64,000 bases of DNA from contig NZ_LXYE02000035.1 of assembly GCF_001659685.2 (NCBI RefSeq), forward strand, positions 122,717 through 186,716, written 5' to 3'. Positions 55,683-64,000 of this stretch are shown here, one piece after another. Position 1 is the stretch's first letter, and the number at the start of each line of letters is the position of its first letter. The translations under genes and the position numbers were made by a program. This DNA is from Labilibacter marinus. Its GTDB lineage: Bacteria; Bacteroidota; Bacteroidia; Bacteroidales; Marinilabiliaceae. The notes below the pieces were generated by a model. That model saw only the letters and a program-made list of their open reading frames with translations, did no database searches and was not told the origin of the DNA.

Positions 55683-56708
55683 ATGTCAGATATAACAAAA
55701 CAATTTGATGCTATCAACCCAGCTGATGTACCTGCAAAAGTACTTCGTTCGGGCGATAAGCTTCCTACTGTAGGTTTAGGAACTTTTGGTTCTGACCGTT
55801 TTACTCACGACGAAATTGCTGCTGCTGTTAAAGATGCTATCCGTTTAGGATACCGTCATATTGACTGTGCTGCTGTTTACGGTAATGAGAAAGAAATTGG
55901 TCAAGCAATCAAAGAAGTAATTGCTGAAGGTGTATGTACACGTGAGGAGCTTTTCATTACTGGAAAAGTTTGGAACGACCGTCACCGTGAGGTAGAAAAA
56001 GCTTGCCAGGAAACTTTAGACGATCTTCAAATGGATTATGTGGATATGTATTTAATCCACTGGCCATTCCCTAATTACCATGCACCTGGTTGTGATGGTG
56101 ATTCTCGTAACCCAGATTCTAGACCATTTAGCGTGGAAGAATTCATGGATACTTGGAAACAATGTGAGGCATTAGTTGAGGCTGGAAAAGTACGTAACAT
56201 TGGTACTTCTAACATGACTATCGCTAAATTCGATGCTGTTTGGGACTTAATGAAAATTTACCCAGCAGTTAACGAAATGGAGATGCACCCATGTTTCCAA
56301 CAACAAGAGTTATTCGACTACTGTATGAGCAAGCAAATCCAACCAATTGGATTTATGCCTATCGGTTCACCTACTCGTCCAGATCGTGACGTTGCAGAAG
56401 GTGATGCTGTAGATATCGAAACTCCAGCAATTCAAGCTATCGCAAAAGCACGTGGTGTACACCCTGCTGTTATTTGTATCAAATGGGCTATCAAGAACGG
56501 ACAGGTAACTATTCCTTTCTCGGTTCACCCTGCTGAGTACTTGAGTAACTTAAAATCATCTTTCGACAATCCTTTAACTGACGAAGAGTTTGCTTCAATC
56601 AAAAGTTGTGATTGTGGTTCTCGTTTAGTAAAAGGTCAGGTTTTCTTATGGGAAGGTGCTGCGCACTGGAAAGACCTTTGGGACGAAGATGGTGTGATAG
56701 CTCAATAG
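55683..56708 (+). CDS. Aldo/keto reductase
   Basis: A 341-residue NADPH-dependent oxidoreductase of the AKR TIM-barrel superfamily. The catalytic tetrad is complete: D61 (HIDCA), Y66 (VYGNE), K95 (TGKVW) and H126 (IHWPF). RNIGTSNM and the C-terminal IKWAIKNGQVTIPFSVHP place it close to AKR enzymes acting on aldoses. Codons are again rich in CGT/GGT/GCT, as in the ADH gene. It could reduce a fucose-type aldose or oxidise it, the direction being unknown. It is the last gene of the cluster, followed by a strong terminator. Confidence 0.92.
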   Translation: MSDITKQFDAINPADVPAKVLRSGDKLPTVGLGTFGSDRFTHDEIAAAVKDAIRLGYRHIDCAAVYGNEKEIGQAIKEVIAEGVCTREELFITGKVWNDRHREVEKACQETLDDLQMDYVDMYLIHWPFPNYHAPGCDGDSRNPDSRPFSVEEFMDTWKQCEALVEAGKVRNIGTSNMTIAKFDAVWDLMKIYPAVNEMEMHPCFQQQELFDYCMSKQIQPIGFMPIGSPTRPDRDVAEGDAVDIETPAIQAIAKARGVHPAVICIKWAIKNGQVTIPFSVHPAEYLSNLKSSFDNPLTDEEFASIKSCDCGSRLVKGQVFLWEGAAHWKDLWDEDGVIAQ

Positions 56709-56743
56709 AGTATTGCATTAATTACACGCTTTAAGATTTATAG

Positions 56744-56779
56744 AACCATCCCTCTTGAACACGGGGATGGTCTTTTTAT
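56744..56779 (+). terminator. Terminator of the aldo/keto reductase gene
   Basis: ACCATCCC (56745-56752), 11-nt loop, GGGATGGT (56764-56771), then CTTTTTATTATA. Ends the ROK-controlled cluster. Confidence 0.85.
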
Positions 56780-56789
56780 TATAAGCAAA

Positions 56790-56940
56790 CGGAGAAGGGA
56801 GAACGAAAAAGGGAGAACGGAGATTGGAGACAGGAAACCGAAAAAATACACCCCTTTTACCTTTTACCCATACACCTTTAACCTTAAACCTTGTACCTTT
56901 AAACCTTATACCTTGAACCTTTAAACCCCTTTTTCAACTT
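56790..56940. repeat. Purine-rich then CCTTTAAAC-type intergenic repeat
   Basis: About 60 bp of GGAGAAC/GGAGA words are followed by about 80 bp of ACCTTTAAAC/ACCTTA words, one strand's purine block facing the other's. Together they could form a long imperfect hairpin upstream of the LysE gene. Confidence 0.55.
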
Positions 56941-56955
56941 TATACTATAAATACG

Positions 56956-57549
56956 ATGGGCTTCGATTTAATACCTTTTTTATCCTTTGCTATTCCTACT
57001 TCCATTTCGCCTGGACCAAACAATATTTCGGCCATGGCCTTTAGCATGAATAGAGGTTATTTAAAGACCTTACCTTATATTTTAGGGGTAACACTTGGTG
57101 TATTTATCATGATGCTTGTGTGTGCAGGTTTATCGTACGGATTGGCTTCTATCGTTCCCGAAATTACCACTTACACTAAATATGTGGGAGCGGCTTACAT
57201 CTTTTACCTGGCCTATAAAACTTTAAAGTTAAATATATCTAACAAAGCCAAAGAAGGCGTTGAAGCACGTTTTTACGATGGCGCCATACTACAACTTGTC
57301 AACCCTAAGGGCATCTTTTATGGCATGACGGTTTACTCCACTTTTTTCAGCGGTATCATCGAAGATAAAATACTACTTACCTTATCGGCATTAGCGATAG
57401 CCGTTTTTACTTTTACCGTAGTTTCTACCTGGGCATTCTTTGGTGCAATCATCAATAATTACCTCAAAAACATCATCATCAAACGTATATTTACTATTGT
57501 GATGGCTGGCGGTTTGGTGTATGCAGCTATTGATATTTTGCTTAAGTAG
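56956..57549 (+). CDS. LysE/RhtB-family amino-acid exporter
   Basis: A 197-residue inner-membrane exporter with six hydrophobic helices. The family signature SISPGPNNISAMAFSMNRGYLKTLPYILGVTLGVF opens the protein; AAYIFYLAYKTLKL and QLVNPKGIFYGMTVYSTF are the next conserved parts. It exports amino acids or related metabolites; the exact cargo is not evident. The ATG at 56956 gives the standard LysE N-terminus. It is separated from the sugar cluster by a terminator and a repeat block, so it is likely independent. Confidence 0.9.
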   Translation: MGFDLIPFLSFAIPTSISPGPNNISAMAFSMNRGYLKTLPYILGVTLGVFIMMLVCAGLSYGLASIVPEITTYTKYVGAAYIFYLAYKTLKLNISNKAKEGVEARFYDGAILQLVNPKGIFYGMTVYSTFFSGIIEDKILLTLSALAIAVFTFTVVSTWAFFGAIINNYLKNIIIKRIFTIVMAGGLVYAAIDILLK

Positions 57550-57716
57550 ATACGGAGGCAGTATTCAGTTGGCAGTTTTCAGTAGGCAACCTAAAGGAAA
57601 AAGAGCTGAGAACGGATGCAATAAACTGTTAACCAATACTTAAATTATCAGATACTCATTATAATCAATAGCGAAATCACAACAAAACGAAACACCCTAG
57701 TAATAAACCCTCATCC

Positions 57717-60700
57717 CTACTTAATAATAACCAAGGGAAAATCCTGTCCGAAACCATAGCCAGTAGGGTATTGAGGAGTAAGCATATATTCCTCGGTTAG
57801 CTCAGGAACGCGGTCTTCTACATAGCTTCGTAATTCGTTGGCGGTGATTTTATCATCCGATGAGGCACCATCTGCTTTACCTTCTAGCCCTTCTAAAATG
57901 GCGTAGGTGAAAATGCCGTGCCCTAACTCCTTTGCTTCAGATGCGTATTGAACAGCTCCACTGGCCAAAAGAAAATAGGTGCCTGTACTTCGTGCTAACT
58001 GAGCAATGGCCTTTTCGCGATTTCCACCTCGTGTTTGAAAAGATGATAAAGCCCCTCCTGATTGACAAGCATCCAGGATAAACATTTGCTTACCTGCTGA
58101 TATTTCCTTGGAGAGTTCTATCATTTCATGGGCCGACAATGCCTTTTCGCTTAGCATTTCTTTATCGCCATACATTTGGGTAACATCATACGGAATGATA
58201 TAAAATTCCTCCTTGCTATCCTTGGATAAATCCATCACGCCATGGCCAGCATAATAAAAAACAAAAACATCTTGCGGCTCCGCTTTTAAGGCGATATCTG
58301 CAAAAGCATCCTTTATATTGGTTTTATTAACCTCATCATTATTCAAAATAATCTCTTCTACCCCACTAAAAATTGCTTGTGCATTTTTACGAATTGTTTT
58401 AGTGTAGGCCTTGGCATCTTTAACGGCATAGGATAAATGATAACTCGGATTTTTATAATCATCCACCGCCACGGATAAAACAAACAGTTTGGCATCTGTT
58501 TCTAAACCATCATAATGCACTTTTACAGATACAGGATCCGATTCGGTACGTTCCTTACTAAAAGCAACGGCCCTAATGTTGTTTTCGCCAGGAGCTACTT
58601 TAATACTGATATTTTGCTTTAATTTTTTACCGCTACGAATACCCGATTTAGCCATTTGCTGGGTATAAACCAGCTTCTTATTATTATAAACCCTAATTTC
58701 ATCCACTCCTGCTCCTTCATCCACCACAGACAAAGCCATATTAATCTGTTCTTTAAACCACACCACAGAATCAGTAAGAGATAAATCATGGTGAAAATTC
58801 TCTTCCTGAATGCTTAATTGAATGGATGGAGCAGTTTTAATTTGCGCCTCAATATCCACTTGAGTGTTATTAAACCCCTCTCCTTTACTGATTCGTTCAA
58901 TCAGGTTTGGTGTATAGAATTTCTCGAACAAGCTACCCACTGGAATCACTTCTAAACCCGATACGTAATTGATATTTTTCAGCGCAGATGGGGAGCCATC
59001 GAAATACCCACTCGGCGTTTTAGCTAACCAATTGTTTTTATCCATTTGAATGTAGGTATAGAGTTCTGTATAATCCTCCATATCCCACACTATGATTTCT
59101 CCATCAACACTACACGACACCATTCGTTTACAAGATTCATCTATCTGAATAGAGGAAACCGCTCCTGAATGTCCTTTCAGCGTTTTTATAATTTTGCCAT
59201 CTTGCGGATTCCAAATGATAATACTTCTATCGTTACTTCCGGATGCGATAAACTTTCCATTAGCCGCAAATGCTACCGAATAAACACCAGAACGATGTCC
59301 GCTAAACTTGTTAACCAGCATACCCGAAAGCAAATCCCACATCTTCACCTTACCATCTAAACTAGCCGTTAGCATGTTCTTACCATCTGGACTATAAGAA
59401 ATATCCATCACCAATTGAGTATGCCCAATAATACTTCTGAACTGTTTGCCAGCATCCACTTCCCACATCCGCAATTCTTCTCCTAAATCGCTGCTGGCCA
59501 CATATAAATCCTTAGGCGTAAAAGAGACACTATAAGGTGAAGCCTTATCCAAAAATACAGAACTATACAACTTCCCTGTTTCAACATCCCATATTCGCAA
59601 ACTAGAATCCCAGCTTCCACTAACTATCTTGCTTCCATCTCGACTAAATTTGGCATCAAAAACGATATCACTATGTCCTTTATAAGTCCGTTTAAGTTTA
59701 CCTGTTTCTATATCCCATATTTTTAAGGTTTTATCGGCACTAGCGGTAAGCATTAATTTACCATCAGGACTAATATCTATACTTAATACTTTTTTACTGT
59801 GTCCAGGATACCACTTTTCTACTTTCCCGTTTTCCAGGTTTAGCTTAAAAGTCAGTGAATCGGCACTGGCCTTTAACACATACTTGCCATCTTTACTCAA
59901 GGCCACATCCGATTTCATGCCTACATACCTTAGTATATTGGTATGATACCAATCGCCCTGTTTATAAGGGATACCATCTTCCTTTTTATGGGTAAGATAA
60001 CCGCCTAAGACTTTTATTTTTTTACCTGAAGACAAATTCCATAAGGCCGCTTGGTTATTTACATCTGTAGTTAAAACGTTTTTATTATCGGGACTAAATA
60101 CGGGCGTACAGGCCAAACCATCGAATGATAATTTTATAACCTCCTGCCCACTTTTCATATTCCACACCCACATTTCGTCATCAGCTGATAGCATTAAATA
60201 CGAACCATCGGCACTAAATTTTAACTCGCTAAACCAATCAGCCTCCTGCTCGAATTGAACAAGCACCTTCCCCGTTCTTGCATCCCAAACTGTTACGGGA
60301 GCATATTTTGAAGCAGTAGCCAACAGCTTACCATCATTGCTCATGGCCATATAGCTTTTGCAACCATCGCAAGGCTTATCCACGGTAGCATTAAAATCCC
60401 TGATTTTTTCTCCAGTTTCCAGATGACACAGGCCGACTTCTTTTTTTTCTGTGCCAATAACTACAAACTTGTTATTCGGACTAATGATATAATCGTAAGG
60501 TTTGTCGACTTTAAAAGAAACCACACGACTTGAATCAGCAAGATTAACACTTTGCATCTCTTCATAATTAACATATTGAAGAAAGGTGTTTCCATCCTGG
60601 GTAAAGTTATGATGAGAAATACTCGCGGAATAATGCTTTTTATAATTACCTATAAGCTCCCCTGTTTTTATATCCCAAACGCTAAATAAATGACGATCAT

Positions 60701-61100
60701 CTATAAGCACTATCTTCTCCCCTTCAGGACTAAAACTGGCCTTCATCAACTTTTCATCCAATTGAATTTCTGCCAACACATCGCCCGTCACTATGTCATA
60801 TACAATGGCCTTATTATCTTTAGCCGCACTCACTATTTGCGTTCCTTGTGCATTAAAAAACACAGAACGAATAGCGCCTGTATGCATCGAAAAAGTTCTG
60901 ATTTCTTTACCACTCTTCAGGTTCCAAAGCTTTAGGGTATTGTCGGCACTGCCTGATATAGCATATTTTCCATCAGGACTAATATCTACACAGGAAACGT
61001 AACGTGCATGTCCTTTCTGAAGAACTGTTTCTATGGGCTTTTGCGCACCAAGCCATTGCGTAAAGGCGAATAAGAGAATGTATAATAAAGTTTTATTCAT
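57717..61100 (-). CDS. Secreted WD40-repeat caspase-family protein
   Basis: A 1127-residue protein. Signal peptide (MNKTLLYILLFAFTQWLGAQ), about 13 WD40 repeats (residues ~25-640; recurring SPDGKYAISGSADNTLKLWN) forming one or two beta propellers, a ~130-residue linker with an Ig-like look, then a caspase/C14 peptidase domain at about 880-1120. That domain has H953 in YYAGHGVMD and C1012 in LDACQSGGA, the catalytic dyad. The ATG at 61100 is preferred over an upstream GTG because it gives a clean signal peptide. It might be a protease activated by binding or assembly through the propellers. Cognate partner unknown. Confidence 0.9.
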   Translation of the reverse strand: MNKTLLYILLFAFTQWLGAQKPIETVLQKGHARYVSCVDISPDGKYAISGSADNTLKLWNLKSGKEIRTFSMHTGAIRSVFFNAQGTQIVSAAKDNKAIVYDIVTGDVLAEIQLDEKLMKASFSPEGEKIVLIDDRHLFSVWDIKTGELIGNYKKHYSASISHHNFTQDGNTFLQYVNYEEMQSVNLADSSRVVSFKVDKPYDYIISPNNKFVVIGTEKKEVGLCHLETGEKIRDFNATVDKPCDGCKSYMAMSNDGKLLATASKYAPVTVWDARTGKVLVQFEQEADWFSELKFSADGSYLMLSADDEMWVWNMKSGQEVIKLSFDGLACTPVFSPDNKNVLTTDVNNQAALWNLSSGKKIKVLGGYLTHKKEDGIPYKQGDWYHTNILRYVGMKSDVALSKDGKYVLKASADSLTFKLNLENGKVEKWYPGHSKKVLSIDISPDGKLMLTASADKTLKIWDIETGKLKRTYKGHSDIVFDAKFSRDGSKIVSGSWDSSLRIWDVETGKLYSSVFLDKASPYSVSFTPKDLYVASSDLGEELRMWEVDAGKQFRSIIGHTQLVMDISYSPDGKNMLTASLDGKVKMWDLLSGMLVNKFSGHRSGVYSVAFAANGKFIASGSNDRSIIIWNPQDGKIIKTLKGHSGAVSSIQIDESCKRMVSCSVDGEIIVWDMEDYTELYTYIQMDKNNWLAKTPSGYFDGSPSALKNINYVSGLEVIPVGSLFEKFYTPNLIERISKGEGFNNTQVDIEAQIKTAPSIQLSIQEENFHHDLSLTDSVVWFKEQINMALSVVDEGAGVDEIRVYNNKKLVYTQQMAKSGIRSGKKLKQNISIKVAPGENNIRAVAFSKERTESDPVSVKVHYDGLETDAKLFVLSVAVDDYKNPSYHLSYAVKDAKAYTKTIRKNAQAIFSGVEEIILNNDEVNKTNIKDAFADIALKAEPQDVFVFYYAGHGVMDLSKDSKEEFYIIPYDVTQMYGDKEMLSEKALSAHEMIELSKEISAGKQMFILDACQSGGALSSFQTRGGNREKAIAQLARSTGTYFLLASGAVQYASEAKELGHGIFTYAILEGLEGKADGASSDDKITANELRSYVEDRVPELTEEYMLTPQYPTGYGFGQDFPLVIIK

Positions 61101-61214
61101 ATATGTTATACAATTATTATCATCGTTTAAAATATCTTTTATCACTCTGGGATTTCATCCATGGTAAACGCATTTAAAATATCATGAACTTAAAATAACC
61201 CATTTCAAGTAAAA

Positions 61215-61440
61215 ACACTCTCCTCTGCTTAAGCCGCAGGGGCTCCTTCTTTTTTCTACAGTCAAAAAAGAAGGAAAAAAGACCGCCGACTGCAACACTC
61301 GCTTACCCACTACATTCTTTATTTTTAGATAGAAAGAACTCCCTTCGGTCAAACAGCTTTCTATCTGTTCAAAACTAAAGAAAAGTGGGACCCAAGCTGC
61401 GTTATTGATGTCGGTTGCTCAACTTGGAATTTTAGCTTGG
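61215..61440. repeat. Structured intergenic repeat region
   Basis: Contains a perfect 12-bp inverted repeat TCCTTCTTTTTT/AAAAAAGAAGGA (61244-61255, 61264-61275, loop 8) and a perfect 10-bp inverted repeat AGATAGAAAG/CTTTCTATCT (61327-61336, 61357-61366, loop 20). Blocks of this wording are common between Bacteroidota genes. It lies between the two reverse-strand genes and holds no coding frame that I accept. Confidence 0.65.
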
Positions 61441-61451
61441 TTCATGTATTG

Positions 61452-63632
61452 TTAACCACCCAACTTAAAACCAACCACTAATACGTCGTCAATTTGCTCG
61501 TCATTCTGTATCCAATTATTTAAAGTGGTATCCAGTGTTTCACGCTGCTTGTTCATGGTTTGCTGATAGATATCTAACAACAATTGCTGAAAACGTTTCA
61601 CCATAAATTTCTTTCCTTTCGGGCCGCCAAACTGGTCGACATAACCATCCGAAAACATATAAAAATAAGTTTCCTCGGTAATATCGATGGTATGTTTTAC
61701 AAATTTTTCCGACTCATATCGACTAATACCTATGGGCTTTTTGTTAGCCTTAATACGTTCTGCCACTCCATTTTTAATGATGATAAGCGGATTTTTAGCG
61801 CCCGAATACGATACGGTATTAGCACTTTGATCGATGACACACATGGCCATATCCATCCCATCCTGGTTTTGCGTTTCCTCTTGCTTTAGCGCCAATTGCA
61901 CCTCTTCACTTAATCGCTCCAATATCATTTCGGGCGAAGTAATGCCTTCGCGAAGCACAATTTGGTTTAAAAGCGTATTGCCTAACATGCTCATAAAAGC
62001 CCCAGGAACACCATGCCCCGTACAGTCGACAGCAGCCACAATCACTTTATCTTGTACCTGAGTAAACCAGTAAAAATCGCCGCTCACAATATCTTTGGGT
62101 TTCAACAGTATAAAAGCATCCTGCACCACTTTATTCAACTGCTCCATATTTACCAGCATAGCTTCCTGAATACGCAAGGCATATTCTATGCTATCGGTTA
62201 AATCTTTACGCTTGGCTTCAATCTCGGTGTTTTGCTGGGCTATTTGAGTATTCTGCTCTCCCAATAATCTATTTTTATGCGAGATAATACGGTTCGTTTT
62301 TTGCTTCGATCGAAACAGCACAATCAGCACCAATACAATAATGAGTACCAAAAAGATTACGCCTATTAAGTAACGCGTATAGGTCTTTTGTTTTAGGATA
62401 GTTAAAGTATGAATTTCATTATCGCGTAGTAACAACTGATTTTCTTTCTCCTTCTTCTCCGTTTCAAAACGCACACTCATCTCCTCTATCAACTTAAGCG
62501 CATTTTCATGCTTTAGAGAATCGGAATAAACTTGATGCAACTCCAGGCTTTTTAATGCTAAGGTATTTTTTTGCTGCTGCGAATAAATCTTATACAAAAC
62601 CTGATAATTTTCGAGCATCAACTCGTAATGATTAATGCCCTGAGCTGATTTTATACTCCGATTAATAAAACGCTCAGCATCCGTATAATTACGTTGAACA
62701 AAATAAAGATTTCCAATTCTAAAATAAACCATCGCTACCCCTTCCTTATCCTGCGCACGCAGTTTAAAACTCAAGGCAGTAAACAAGTTTTTAAAACTTT
62801 CGTCGAACTTACCTTGCAATGAAAGCGCTAGGCCAATCTGGTCGTAACAGCTCCCCAGACCTTTATCATCATTAATGATTTGTTTTAAACCCGCAGCTTC
62901 CTGAAATAATTCAATGGCCTGTTCATATTGCTTTTCTACCAGCTTTACATTCCCCATAGAATAAATACATTCCGATAGAGGATGTGCCATTTCATTCTCC
63001 TTATCTTGTATCTGGGTCTTCTTTAATAACTTTTGCGATAAGATGAGATACTCCCAAGCTTGTTCATGCTTATTCAGCTTTAAATACAAACTACCCAAAT
63101 TATAATTCGCGATGGCCATATCAACACTTTCCTCATCGCTAATTTGCTTGATAGATTGCAAGCGGTATTCAAGGGCTTTGTCATAAATGCCCATGGCCTG
63201 ATAAGCCAAAGCAACATTATTCAATGAAGCTACTATCGCCTTTTTATCAGCTAACTCTTTATCCAAACTTAAGGATTGAAGGCTATATTCTAAGGCCTTT
63301 TTATGCTTGCCTTGTTGGTAAAAAACCAATCCCTTATTATATATCAAAGAAGCGTAAATGGAATCATTTTTATCTGCACTGATTAGTTGCTCGCCCAAAC
63401 TATAATAATATAATGCACTATCTAGCAAACCCTCCTTTTGAAAAGTTGAGCCAAGCTCCTTGTATAAAGACAATAACAGCTTAGGAGCATTTACATCTTC
63501 CTCATGAACATTCTGAATAACCGCTTTAACAGAATCAACATACTCCTTCGATTCACGATTTTCAGCATCGATTGGCGCAGCATAAACATGCGTAACTGCA
63601 CTTAAAAAGCATATGATTAAAATGAATTTCAT
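61452..63632 (-). CDS. TPR - transmembrane - PP2C (SpoIIE) phosphatase
   Basis: A 726-residue protein. Signal peptide (MKFILIICFLSAVTHVYAAP), periplasmic TPR repeats (about 50-390; SLIYNKGLVFYQQGKHKKALEY), one membrane helix (about 430-450; YLIGVIFLVLIIVLVLIVLF), a coiled coil, then a cytoplasmic SpoIIE/PP2C-type serine phosphatase (about 510-720). Metal and catalytic residues: SGDFYWF, DCTGHGVPGAFMSMLG, MFSDGYVDQFGG and the final DDVLVVGF. It would dephosphorylate an anti-sigma-factor antagonist or similar protein in response to a periplasmic signal. The ATG at 63632 gives a proper signal peptide. It lies 350 bp upstream of the caspase gene, same strand. Confidence 0.92.
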   Translation of the reverse strand: MKFILIICFLSAVTHVYAAPIDAENRESKEYVDSVKAVIQNVHEEDVNAPKLLLSLYKELGSTFQKEGLLDSALYYYSLGEQLISADKNDSIYASLIYNKGLVFYQQGKHKKALEYSLQSLSLDKELADKKAIVASLNNVALAYQAMGIYDKALEYRLQSIKQISDEESVDMAIANYNLGSLYLKLNKHEQAWEYLILSQKLLKKTQIQDKENEMAHPLSECIYSMGNVKLVEKQYEQAIELFQEAAGLKQIINDDKGLGSCYDQIGLALSLQGKFDESFKNLFTALSFKLRAQDKEGVAMVYFRIGNLYFVQRNYTDAERFINRSIKSAQGINHYELMLENYQVLYKIYSQQQKNTLALKSLELHQVYSDSLKHENALKLIEEMSVRFETEKKEKENQLLLRDNEIHTLTILKQKTYTRYLIGVIFLVLIIVLVLIVLFRSKQKTNRIISHKNRLLGEQNTQIAQQNTEIEAKRKDLTDSIEYALRIQEAMLVNMEQLNKVVQDAFILLKPKDIVSGDFYWFTQVQDKVIVAAVDCTGHGVPGAFMSMLGNTLLNQIVLREGITSPEMILERLSEEVQLALKQEETQNQDGMDMAMCVIDQSANTVSYSGAKNPLIIIKNGVAERIKANKKPIGISRYESEKFVKHTIDITEETYFYMFSDGYVDQFGGPKGKKFMVKRFQQLLLDIYQQTMNKQRETLDTTLNNWIQNDEQIDDVLVVGFKLGG

Positions 63633-63785
63633 GCGTTTATAATTTTCATTTGTTGCATGGAACTCCCAAGAAAATTTAATCATTCTCCATGGTGAAAAAT
63701 TGAAGAATTAATTATTACAAGGTCGTTTCATATTTATTACAATAAATCAAGTATCCATACTAGGGCAACTCCATTAACATTTTAA

Positions 63786-63896
63786 AACCACCTCCCCACT
63801 CATTCTTCGCGGTACTCCTCCTTAAAAAAAGGAGGAGAACTCCGCAGCACTTTCCCCTCCTGAATCTTAGGAGGGGTGCCGAAGGCGGGGTGGTAT
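63786..63896. repeat. REP-like composite palindrome
   Basis: CTCCTCCTT/AAGGAGGAG (63815-63823, 63829-63837) and CCCCTCCT/AGGAGGGG (63854-63861, 63869-63876) are enclosed by an outer ACCACCTCCCC to GGCGGGGTGGT pairing. Words such as GGCACCCCTCC recur in many Bacteroidota genomes as REP-type intergenic elements; that is known in general, not shown here. Confidence 0.6.
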
Positions 63897-63935
63897 ATTA
63901 GATATTTGTCTAAATGCGAATACCGTGATATCCAT

Positions 63936-63970
63936 ACAATACAATACAATACAATACAATACAATACAAT
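63936..63970 (+). repeat. ACAAT pentanucleotide microsatellite (7 copies)
   Basis: Seven perfect tandem copies of ACAAT, preceded by AT and followed by ACAAA. Copy number could vary by slippage. What follows beyond base 64000 is not visible, so any effect on a gene is unknown. Confidence 0.9.
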
Positions 63971-64000
63971 ACAAAAGTGGGCTTACTTTTATAACCAATA

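Overview
The window is a chromosomal segment from a marine-type member of the Bacteroidota, most like the Bacteroidales/Marinilabiliales. The reasons are: AT-rich DNA; promoters of the TTG-N18/19-TAnnTTTG type; two TonB-dependent receptors; a 1.75 kb-residue protease ending in a type IX secretion (T9SS) sorting domain; Bacteroidota-typical families (DUF5522, DUF3667, the LptF/G-ribBA pair, GH73-LysM, a fused RibBA); and little Shine-Dalgarno signal. I see no tRNA, rRNA, CRISPR, phage or insertion sequence. The species is inference.

Layout. 1-11.3 kb is mostly housekeeping: the end of an LptF/G permease, ribBA, anmK, a dihydroorotate-dehydrogenase-like enzyme, a small Cys-rich DUF5522 protein, fmt, an unknown secreted coiled-coil protein, a GH73-LysM glucosaminidase, cdd, an RluA-type pseudouridine synthase and panB. 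11.4-20.2 kb has an outer-membrane barrel protein, two tandem DUF3857/transglutaminase-type secreted proteins (one apparently inactive, one with an intact Cys-His-Asp triad), a membrane-embedded MutS-like ATPase, an unlisted 57-residue membrane protein, and dnaK behind an array of TGACA inverted repeats. 20.2-35 kb holds an Ig-like/OmpL47 repeat protein, a LysR regulator with a YeiH-type transporter, a DUF3667 protein, a TonB receptor, the giant M4 metalloprotease and an AI-2E-family transporter.

35-45 kb carries a surface lipoprotein, an EEP-family nuclease/phosphatase, a SpoU methyltransferase overlapping cca, two tandem thioredoxins (one cytoplasmic, one lipoprotein), two ThiE-family proteins, and a TPP riboswitch driving a TonB receptor that is probably a thiamine importer. 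45-48.8 kb holds an xseB without xseA, a TPR histidine kinase, a protein built from six WM-x5-W repeats, and a coiled-coil membrane protein.

48.9-56.8 kb is the most coherent system: ROK regulator, FucU mutarotase, FucP permease, SSS symporter, Zn-alcohol dehydrogenase, ureidoglycolate-lyase-like cupin and aldo/keto reductase. A 24-bp motif with a core like CTTAACGTTAGAAAG lies just upstream of the ROK gene, of fucU and of the dehydrogenase, which defines a probable ROK regulon. No isomerase, kinase or aldolase is present, so I suggest an oxidoreductive route for a fucose-like sugar.

56.9-64 kb holds a LysE exporter, then two reverse-strand signalling-type genes: a secreted WD40-caspase protein and a TPR-transmembrane-PP2C (SpoIIE) phosphatase. 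They are separated and followed by structured intergenic repeats, ending in a seven-copy ACAAT microsatellite.
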